This document shows positions 56,690 to 64,000 of a stretch of DNA of 64,000 nt, piece after piece; within the stretch, counting starts at the first letter, position 1, and every line of letters starts with the position of its first letter. The stretch covers positions 293,584,847-293,648,846 of the forward strand of contig CM071567.1 of the NCBI GenBank assembly GCA_036426205.1. Direction: 5' to 3'. The notes under the pieces are model-generated. The model was given only the letters and a program-made list of their open reading frames with translations, had not been told where the DNA came from and did not search any database. The DNA comes from Ascaphus truei (lineage: Eukaryota > Chordata > Amphibia > Anura > Ascaphidae). Made by a program: the position numbers and the translations under genes.

Positions 56690-57890
56690 CAAGCTCTCGT
56701 GACATTGTGCATATTTGAGGGGACAGGGAGAGAGTGGTCTTTGAGGGGAGGGGGAGAGATAGTGTCATATTGAAGGGAGGGGGAGAGTGTCATATTGAGG
56801 GGAGGAGGAAGGTCATTTAGGGGAGGGGAGAGTGTCATATTGGAGGGGAGGGAGAGAGTGTCATTGAGGGGAGGAGAGAGAGTGTCATATTGAGGGGGAG
56901 GGGAGAGAGTGTCATTGGAGGGAGGGGGAGAGAGTGTCATAGTTGAGAGAGGGGGGGAAGTGTTCCATAGATTGGAGGGGAGGGGGAGAGAGTGTCATTG
57001 AGGGGAGGGGAGAGTGTCATATTGAGAGGAGGGGGAGTGTCATATTGAGGAGAGTGTCATTTAGGGGAGGGGGAGAGTGTCATATTGAGGGGAGGGAGAG
57101 AGTGTCATTGAGGGGAGGGAGAGAGAGTGTCATATTGAGAGGGGAGGGGAGAGTCATATTGGATGGGAGAGGGGGAGAGTGTGTCATATTGGGGGGGGGA
57201 GAGTGTGTCATATTGAGGGGAGGGGGGGAGTGTGTCATATTGAGGGGAGGGGGAGAGTGTGTCATATTGGGGGGAGGGGGAGAGTTGTCATATTGGGGGA
57301 GAGAGTTGTGTCATATTGAGGGAGGGGGAGAGTGGTGTCATTGAGGGGAGGGAGAGTGTGATCATATGATGGGAGGGGGAAAGAGTGTCATATATTGAGA
57401 GGAGGGGGAGAGAGTGTCATATTGAGGGGAGGGGGAAATAGTGTCATATTGAGAGGATGGGAGGAGTGTCATATTGAGGGAAGGAGGATGTCTTTAGAGG
57501 GAGGGAGAGTGTCTATTGAGGGGAGGGAGAGATAGAGTGTCATATTGAGTGGGGGAGAGTGTCATCTTGAGGGGAGGGGAGAGTGTCATATTGAGGGAGG
57601 GGGAGAGTGTGTTCATATGGAGGGAGGGGGAGAGTGTGTCATATTGAGGGGAGGGAGAGAGTGTGTCATATTGAGGGGAGGGGGAGAGTGTGTCATATTG
57701 AGGGGAGGGGAGAGTGTCATATTGAGGGAGGGGGGGAGAGTGTCATATTGAGGGGAGGGAGAGAGTGTCATATTGAGGGAGGGGAGAGTGTGTGTCATAT
57801 GGGGGGGGGGGGAGAGTCATATTGAGAGGAGGGGGAGAGAGTGTCATTTAGGGGGAGGGGGAGAGAGTGTAATATTGAGGGAAGAGACAT
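56690..57890. repeat. Minisatellite, about 25-base GAGAGTGTCATATTGAGGGG unit
   Basis: Roughly 45 units of a purine-rich strand (GGGGAGGGGGAGAGTGTCAT plus ATTGA), with frequent one-base gains and losses and some GAGTGTGTCAT variants towards the right. Gly/Glu-rich frames are artefacts. The purine-rich runs could form triplex or G-quadruplex structures. Confidence 0.95.
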
Positions 57891-58095
57891 GGGGTGGAAA
57901 TGCTGACTTGTGGGGGGGGGGCTGCAGACATGGAATGGGCTGGGGGGATGTGGGGGGGTATTGTGTGTTTGATGTGGCGGGGGTATTAGTGTTTGATGTG
58001 GGAGGGGGTATTGTTGTGGGGAGGGGGAGAGGTTGTGGGGGTATGATAGATAGATGGGGAGTATCGTAAAGGTTGATAGTGAAGGGTTCTGGGGA

Positions 58096-58192
58096 GATAT
58101 GAGGATGATGATGATGATGAGAGGTGCTGGAGGAGATGAGGATGATGATGATGATGAGGTGCTGGAGGAGAGATGATGATGATGATGATGAT
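58096..58192. repeat. (GAT)n repeat
   Basis: Three GAT runs separated by AGGTGCTGGAGGAGA-like linkers. Confidence 0.95.
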
Positions 58193-58382
58193 TTAACCAG
58201 TGCGGCCCAATTTTTTTTTCCTTGGAGCAGTTCGGCCCTTCTTACTTTACGAGTTGGGCAGGCCTGTCCTAACCTAACCCCTTTCTTGCAGCTCGAGAGA
58301 ACCCCTATGTATATAGTTATATCTACAGCAAATTAGCCTTGATTTCCATACCCGTCACACATCTTATCTCACAGGTACATTG

Positions 58383-58584
58383 TTTATTCCAGGCTTCATG
58401 CATTGCTGGGATGACCTGCCTTGCGGATCCCTAGAAAGGAATCCAGCTCTTCCTGGCTCCATTGCTGGACGATAGAAGCGGGAAATAAGGGAGGCTGCCC
58501 CCAATGGGTAAAATACGTGCTCACTCAGGAAGACGATTCCACCAAATTGACTACGATGGCTAGAGTCTAGAATGTGATATAGAC
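58383..58584 (-). other. Candidate minus-strand terminal exon (weak)
   Basis: On the minus strand a strong acceptor pattern (TTCTCTTTTTTGCAG, ending at 58585) is followed by about 200 bases and AATAAA (58388-58383). A frame of 86 residues spans it but matches no family I know. If real it would be the last exon of a transcript read leftwards, away from LGI2, such as a divergent non-coding RNA from the LGI2 promoter. The sequence is outside every recognised repeat. This rests on splice and polyadenylation patterns only. Confidence 0.25.
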
Positions 58585-58624
58585 CTGCAAAAAAGAGAAC
58601 GGATGAACAGTACACTGTGTTCAT

Positions 58625-59504
58625 GTATTAGTCAGATGGGGTGAAGAGACTAACATGCATGCTTTCTGGCCACTCAGGCAGTGTTAAACAAGTCTAGGTT
58701 ATATTTACTAGTTGTATCTACTGTCTTCCACAATCAGAATTGCAATGAAGTACATCGTTTTCATTTGAATGAGGCTAAAAATCATCCCTGACATGATGAA
58801 GTATCCTCACTGAAACTCCAGGTTATGGGCCACTATTTAAAATGCTGTGTAGCAAATTTCCCCTGGGATTGAAACCTTCTCCAGCAGAAGACAGCTTCAC
58901 AACATTTAAAAAAAAATTATTTCAGTATTCTGGTAAAAAGAAACCCTGCAGAATTAAACCATCAACTCAGCATTTTAGTGTTACTTCTGTGCTGGAAGGC
59001 ACCTTATGGCCCATAGAAGTGAGTAGACACATTTACTGAGCAGTGATAGTCCAAGACATCTTCTCGGTTGGAAGATACAGTACAGCCCATGCTCTTGAAT
59101 AGTCTTAGAGGCCATACTTACTACTGCATGACGTACTGGAAGGTGTCTTGTGGAGTAGCCCTTTTTACTAAAGATGGCCCTATGTGTTTATTTTCAAATC
59201 CAGCTGCTGTTTCTGCACTTTTACCAACCATCAAATAGCAGATGGTATCTTTGAATTGCCAAATATGTTTTGTTATTATTTATCACCACTATTATATGCC
59301 AACTTAATTATGAAGTATTTAGTGAGTCAACTGCTTACGATCTGCAAGAAACACTACATAAACAGCTTCTATTTTTCTAAAAACCCGTATCAGCTCATAA
59401 TGCTACTTATAGTCTATAAACCCCTTAGTCTATAAACCTCTATACATTCATGTATTATTCCAACAAAGAAAAGGCACCTACAGTATATAATAACATTATT
59501 CTTT
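58625..59504. other. Non-coding spacer
   Basis: No gene or repeat recognised. Confidence 0.4.
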
Positions 59505-59712
59505 TATTTGATAGCCCTCACAGTGTACACAGCTTGGGACATAGGTTTTTGCAGGCACAATGAATCCCAATCCCGCTGAGTTTATGATCGAATGTTGGTA
59601 ACTGAGGCACAGGAAGATTGAAGGACTTGCCCAAGGTCACAACGAGAGCTGACACTGCGACGTGAACTGGGTTCACCTACTGCACAGGCAGTGACATTAC
59701 CACTGAGATAGA
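59505..59712 (-). mobile_element. tRNA-headed SINE (minus)
   Basis: Complement order matches the SINE at 40060-40300: a degraded head, GTGAACCCAGTTCACG at the B-box position, GTGACCTTGGGCAAGTCCTT and CTGTGCCTCAGTTACC. The tail part (59505-59560) is more diverged. Confidence 0.78.
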
Positions 59713-60170
59713 TGAGAGGAGAATTACGCGAGTTATTTCTATTTATGTATGCCTCGCGCAAAATTATTTCTGCAGGATTTTAACCCCATCTGTGAAATGT
59801 TTAGGTAATATTCAGCGTCACTGCTGCTCAAATCCTCACCGCGTGCCTCAGAGAAAATAGTCAACAGTGAGGTTTTCCCCCAAAGGCGTTCTGGGAACAG
59901 TACAACCAATTCAATTTTGCTTTTCTATTTTGAGCGCTGCAAGGCTGCCGCTTTTAATACAACAGAATGAAACTATGTGGATGTGTTTTCCTTCTTTTGT
60001 CCTTGGTTAGCTAAGTATTGTGCTATTACTGGAACCAGTGGCTGAAGAAAAAGCTGCAGAACAGAGGTGTAAAAACTATCTTATAAGGAGAATGAATTTC
60101 CTGTAGGATTAATGTGTAAGGGGTATTACACACAAAGGACATTAAAACAATCTCCCAAATTAGTATTAAT
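59713..60170. other. Non-coding spacer
   Basis: Nothing recognised. Confidence 0.4.
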
Positions 60171-60325
60171 TTATATATATATTGTGACCTTGGGCATGTC
60201 ACTTTATCTCCCTGTGCCTCAGGCACCAAAAAACATAGATTGTAAGCTCCACGGGGCAGGGACCTGTGCCTGCAAAATGTCTCTGTAAAGCGCTTCGTAT
60301 AACTAGCAGCGCTATACAAAAACAT
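60171..60325 (+). mobile_element. SINE 3' half
   Basis: GTGACCTTGGGCATGTCACT, ATAGATTGTAAGCTCCACGG and AAAGCGCTTCGTATAACT, the tail half of the SINE at 40060-40300, followed directly by a TA microsatellite at 60330-60366. Confidence 0.88.
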
Positions 60326-60326
60326 G

Positions 60327-60329
<3 letters not shown>

Positions 60330-60366
<37 letters not shown>
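60330..60366. repeat. (TA)n microsatellite
   Basis: A TA run immediately after the SINE tail, a common source of such repeats. Confidence 0.95.
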
Positions 60367-60370
<4 letters not shown>

Positions 60371-61081
60371 AATGTTTTCGCCAAACCTATACAGCTGCAC
60401 GCCCCGGGCGAGTGGATTTAACATCGTGGCGAGCTCCTATTGGCCCAAGCAGCACACGTGTGGTACTAGGTGGCGAGTAGATTTTTTTGTTATATACATA
60501 TTGCACATTACAACAATGTAAACACAGACATTTTCCCTATTTTATTTCACATTGATTTATATATACTGCTGATTTGGTTTCCTGCAATGTATGAATTCAT
60601 CTTCAGCTGATGCTACTTTCAGCATTTTGTTTTCTAATTCTGCTAATTCTTTTTTCCCTAAAATCAAAGACGACCCCTCAGGAAATGCTACATTTGTTGT
60701 TTAATTCTGCAGGTATTTGTTATTTTTTTTTTTTAAACCAGAAGAATCCTGAAATAAATAAGCAAATAAAAAAAAAACACCACTCATAATATGCAACAAA
60801 AATCATAAAAAGGTCTCCCCAATATGTTGTGAAGCAGTCTTCTGATGGAGACAATGTTAATCCCATTTATGTGAGTGCAACCGAAGTGTTCTCCAACAGA
60901 GAGAGCATTTTCAAATAGTGTCGGACGGCCTGTAGGTTCTAAGGCGATACTTCACCTTGCCAGGGATGATTTTAGCTTATTCCATTAACTCTCTCAGGGC
61001 TGGATGGTGGGACAAACAGCGTCTACTTCGCCACCAAAAATAAAAAGGCTTTGAAATGTAATACACTTGGGGTCTCCTCCG
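60367..61081. other. Non-coding spacer
   Basis: AT-rich with A- and T-runs, nothing recognised. Ends with CTCCTCCG (61074-61081), an imperfect target duplication. Confidence 0.4.
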
Positions 61082-62213
61082 CAGGGCCGCCAACAGATTT
61101 CCCGGGGCCCAGGACTAGAGTTACGTCTGGGTTCCCTCCCCCCTCAGTGGTATAGCGAGCCCCCCCACCCCATTTCACACCTCACGAGCCCCCCCATCAT
61201 TTCCCACCCTCTTCCCATGTATTCCTCTCCCCTCCGTCTCACTCTTACTCCCTCTTTTCCTCACTCCCCCCCTCTCCTCTCATTCGCCCCCACCTTCCGT
61301 CAATTATCCCACGCACTCAATCCCCCCCCCAAAATACATACCACAAACCCCACCCACCTAAATACATAATAAAAATACACCCCCTCACCCCACAATGCAT
61401 TATAAAAAAATACATCCCAACCCCCAATGCATGTTAAAAAATACACCCCAACCCCATATTAAAAAATACACCCCAACCCCATATTAAAAAATACACCCCA
61501 CACCCATATTAAAAAATACACCCACAATGCATATTAAATACACCCCCACCCCATATAAAAAAATACACCACTTACCCCATATTAAAAAATACACCCCACC
61601 TCAATGCAATTTAAAGACCTCCACTCCCCCAATACATATTAAAAAGTCCCCCACCTCCCCAATACATATTTAAAAAAAAAAAACACCTCCCCAATATATA
61701 TATTAAAAAGACCCCCACCTCCCCAATACATATAAAAAAAGAACCCATCCCAATACATATAAAAAGACCCCCAACCCCCAATACATATAAAAAAGACCCC
61801 CAACCCCCAATACATATAAAAAAGACCCCAACCCCAAATACATATAAAAAAGACCCCCACCCCCAATACATATAAAAAGACTCACGACATAAATCTCACG
61901 GCCAAACCCCAAATCTCCCCTCAGCAGCAGCCTGCATGCCTCTATCCCTCTGTCCCATGCTGAGCTTCCGACAGGCCTCCCTCTAATGCCGTCGCGCGCC
62001 GAAGGAAAAAGCGCTGACGTCAGAGCGCTTCCGGTGCGCTGACATCAGTGGCCCGTCGGCGTGGGACAGAGGGATTGAGTCATGCAGGCTGCTGCTAAGG
62101 GACAGGCCTGGCCAGAGGTCGGGCCCAACCTGCAGTGTCGGCCGGCCGGGCCCCCCCCGACTCACTGGGCCTGGGACGCCAACCCCGGCAGAACCACCCT
62201 GTTGGCGACCCTG
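61082..62213. mobile_element. hAT-like element with internal minisatellites
   Basis: Ends CAGGGCCGCCAACAG (61082) and CTGTTGGCGACCCTG (to 62213) are near-perfect inverted repeats. The flanks CTCCTCCG and CTCCTCAG agree at 6 of 8 bases. The interior has no transposase frame but holds two related minisatellites (61370-61620 and 61620-61890). The unit at 62140-62180 (CGACTCACTGGGCCTGGGAC) is shared with the fragment at 21765-22185. Confidence 0.83.
61370..61890. repeat. AT/C-rich minisatellites (about 21-24-base units)
   Basis: First array: AAAAAATACACCCCA with ACCCCATATT. Second array: ACCCCCAATACATATAAAAA with AG. The second looks like a rearranged form of the first. Frames rich in Tyr, Gly and Trp on the minus strand are artefacts. 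Confidence 0.93.
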
Positions 62214-62229
62214 CTCCTCAGACTGATTG

Positions 62230-62555
62230 CGATGGGTCACGGATAATTTCGCCCTTGAGGAAATATAATAGTATATTATTGATGGGGAGATGGTGAATGG
62301 GGAATCTTATGCCAGATTATGTTAGGAGGCTGTATGGTGATAGCTTTGATGTGAATGTTCTTATGCTATTATCTATATTTTAAAAAAATAATTATTTGTG
62401 TTAATGTGTTGCATTTTGTGATGTATGACTTTGCAATACCAAACATAATTTTTGTGTGAAAGTATGTTTTTCTGTGCTTCTTATTTTTTTTCTGTATTGC
62501 AATGTTGTTGTTTAATGCTTGTAAACCCAATAAAAAAAAAACTATTAAAAAAACA
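62230..62555 (+). mobile_element. Probable L1-type LINE 3' UTR end
   Basis: An AT-rich stretch ending TGTATTGCAATGTTGTTG, then TTGTAAACCCAATAAAAAAA resembles the 3' end and poly(A) tail of L1/Tx1-type elements of fish and amphibians. No coding part is present. Uncertain. Confidence 0.45.
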
Positions 62556-63030
62556 ACAGAAATGTAATACACGTCTACAAGGTAAAGATTTCCCTGCAGC
62601 AATAGCAATCCTGCTGTAGGTCACTGTATGTGACAGATCGCCCAGGGCAACACTGGGCTTGCTCAACACAGACGGGTCTTTGCAGCTCCCTGCAAGGTCA
62701 CCCACTGTTCTGTTCTCCTCGTGTTCAAGGAGGATCGGGAACGGTGAAACGGAGCAAGAACCTTTTGTTACTTGGGGGTGGGGGGGGGGGGGTTATTTTT
62801 AAACTCACCCGAATGGAGGGTTAAATAAATAAATAAATTATTCATTGGAAGAAGAAAGAAAAAAAAAAGCAAGCAGCCGGCTGCAGCTGAAGTGCTGATG
62901 TCAGGAGGAGAGGGCAGTATAGTATGGTGCAGTCACAATGAGGAATGCATGCCTGCTAGCTCCGTCCTGAGCCTCCCTTCCCACTGCTCCAGAGTGCACA
63001 CACACATACACAGGCTGGGGGGTCAGGAGG
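62556..63030 (+). promoter_or_regulatory. LGI2 5' flank and 5' UTR
   Basis: The sequence immediately before the start codon should contain the promoter and 5' UTR. No TATA box is clear. 62870-62890 (GCAGCCGGCTGCAGCTG) is palindromic and E-box-like. Several upstream ATGs occur (62895, 62924, 62938, 62944), one opening a frame that overlaps the LGI2 start in another phase, so translation could be dampened by upstream frames if these are transcribed. A G-run lies at 62776-62792. The transcription start cannot be placed. Confidence 0.45.
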
Positions 63031-63206
63031 ATGGCGCTCATCAAGGGACCCCTGCTGTTCCTGGTTCTGCTTGGATGCCCGCTGCACCTCGGACAGCCTA
63101 GGAAAGCCGTGCGATGCCCTTCCACCTGCAGCTGCACAAAAGAGTCAATCATTTGCGTCGGGTCGTCCTGGGTCCCAAGGATCGTCCCCAGCGACATCAG
63201 CTCCTT
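63031..63206 (+). CDS. LGI2: LGI2, coding exon 1 (partial gene)
   Basis: First coding exon of a leucine-rich glioma-inactivated protein, a secreted neuronal glycoprotein family (LRR plus EPTP repeats) that binds ADAM-family receptors at synapses. The ATG at 63031 has a strong context (A at -3, G at +4). Residues 1-21 form a signal peptide (MALIKGPLLFLVLLGCPLHL). The LRR N-terminal cysteine cluster follows: C29, C33, C35 and C42 in Cx3CxCx6C. The segment CTKESIICVGSSWVPRIVP is characteristic of LGI2; LGI1, LGI3 and LGI4 differ here. A GTAAGT donor at 63207 ends the exon after two bases of codon 59 (phase 2), consistent with the family's first-exon boundary. The exon is intact. The remaining exons lie beyond the window. 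Family and paralogue are recognised from memory; LGI2 is clearly preferred. Confidence 0.9.
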
Positions 63207-64000
63207 GTAAGTGGAACGTAAGCTGCAAAAGTTGTGCCTGGGAGGAGGGGTGTTGTATTCTGACCCCGTTAGCTTTCTTTGATGTGGGATCCTCAGAAAG
63301 CATCTGTTATAGTGCCGACCAGATACAGGGTTTAACGTCTCTGCACTGGAGCTGTGCAGGTTTAGATCAGTGTATAAATCACTGCATTAAGAAGAGGAAG
63401 TTGCAACTCATTTATATTAAGTAGCATAAATTGTTAGAGAAATGTAGATGGTTTTTGTTCATGATAACACGCTATGCTGTACAAAGATATAAAGCTAAGG
63501 GACATTTTGGGTGACATTTTAAGTTTAAATGCTACATTCACATAGTAGATTATCCGGCTGATATATTTACCGTAGCAATGATATGCAACATTTCATATTG
63601 ACATACATTTAATTTAAGTTCACCTTCTAGTCGCTGGTCCTGTTTAACACTTGAGCCGCTGCTCTTAATGTTGTCCCTGCTAATATTACTTTTCAAGTGA
63701 GTACGTAGCCTTTTAATGAGAACACTGAACAGAGGGAGAAAGCAAATTCACATTATTAGTCACCGTATGGCTTGTGAGTATGGACCCTCTCTCGGAATTC
63801 CCTTTAACCAGCTATTTTGCAGAGGGCCCTGCAATGCATAACAATGCCATTGGTTTCTGGTCCCAAAAGGTAGTCGATGCATGGATCAGCCTTCTAGTGG
63901 TAAAGGGTTAAACATATGCGTGGGATAATCAAAAAGATCTCATGCAAAGGAATAAGATATAGAAGCCAGAGTCAAATTGTCCCTACATAGGGGCAAGTTA
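63207..64000 (+). other. LGI2 intron 1 (start)
   Basis: Begins with the GTAAGT donor. A frame reads on from the exon in a shifted phase but has no domain. The sequence to 64000 shows no further exon; 63820-63860 (GAGGGCCCTGCAATGCAT) has a repeat-like style. The acceptor is outside the window. Confidence 0.75.

Larger units (their letters stand above)
54080..58266. mobile_element. hAT element of 4.2 kb swollen by minisatellites
   Basis: TCCTAACC flanks both sides exactly (54072-54079 and 58267-58274). The element begins CAGGCCTG and ends CAGGCCTG, a terminal palindrome, with subterminal ATGCGGCCCG near the left and AGTTCGGCCC near the right. No hAT transposase frame is visible. The length comes from an internal minisatellite at 54362-54700, an unrelated insertion at about 55050-56650, a second minisatellite at 56690-57890 and a GAT repeat at 58096-58192. 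Confidence 0.85.

Noticed and set aside
54360..57345. Gly/Val/Glu-rich and Pro-rich frames
   Set aside because: Products of the two minisatellites inside the hAT element.
61611..61912. Tyr/Gly/Trp-rich minus-strand frames that look like membrane proteins
   Set aside because: Translation of a tandem CCCCCAATACATATAAAAAG unit.
1..62500. Exons of genes that neighbour LGI2 in other vertebrates (for example SEPSECS, CCDC149)
   Set aside because: I looked for recognisable protein segments and found none; upstream DNA is intergenic as far as can be seen.
62901..63197. 98-residue minus-strand frame opposite LGI2 exon 1
   Set aside because: Antisense shadow of the LGI2 exon with no independent support.

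Overview
The window is vertebrate nuclear DNA, most likely from a repeat-rich anuran amphibian. The evidence is the repeat set: CR1, L2, L1/Tx1-type and Penelope-like retroelements, a retroviral provirus, tRNA-headed SINEs, and many foldback, Harbinger-like and hAT-like DNA elements. No bacterial, phage or plasmid gene organisation is present. Species cannot be named from sequence alone. Nearly all long open frames are either decayed transposon genes or artefacts of tandem repeats.

The only host protein-coding sequence I can support is at the far right. Positions 63031-63206 (+) form the first coding exon of a leucine-rich glioma-inactivated gene, best matched to LGI2. It has a signal peptide, the N-terminal cysteine cluster of the LRR domain and a consensus splice donor. 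Intron 1 then runs off the window. Everything to the left is its upstream intergenic DNA. One weak candidate for a minus-strand terminal (non-coding?) exon lies at 58383-58584.

Layout. 1-6.3 kb: a CR1 3' end inside an inverted duplication, a Harbinger Myb-like gene relic, a Penelope-like element fragment with a GIY-YIG nuclease domain, and an L1-type reverse transcriptase relic. 6.3-12.3 kb: AT-rich and GC-rich non-coding DNA, a foldback MITE, a solo LTR and a Harbinger-like MITE. 12.35-19.59 kb: a provirus with paired LTRs, a 4-bp target duplication, a primer-site candidate, a polypurine tract and env remnants; its gag-pol region is not recognisable and is occupied by L2 and other LINE insertions. 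20-27.7 kb: the least repetitive stretch, probably the oldest unique sequence. 27.8-30.4 kb: a LINE whose coding frame is broken by only two stops. 31-40 kb: a long-armed palindromic element, a solo LTR with perfect target duplication, several hAT/MITE elements and a SINE. 40.9-43.4 kb: two large minisatellites. 43.7-45.1 kb: a palindromic element with a nested MITE. 46.6-53.1 kb: a second copy of the Harbinger-like MITE, an LTR and a remarkable cluster of GC-rich hairpins. 53.2-62.2 kb: a CR1 3' end and three hAT-like elements, two of them swollen by internal minisatellites.

The genes do not form a pathway; the organising theme is nested transposition next to LGI2. The points most worth following are palindromic RFX X-box-like sites carried by hAT-like elements, the run of perfect hairpins at 52.8-53.1 kb, minisatellite growth inside hAT elements, and an apparent duplication of the env tail in the provirus. 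The two proviral LTRs differ largely by single-base indels, so some broken frames may be assembly error rather than biology.
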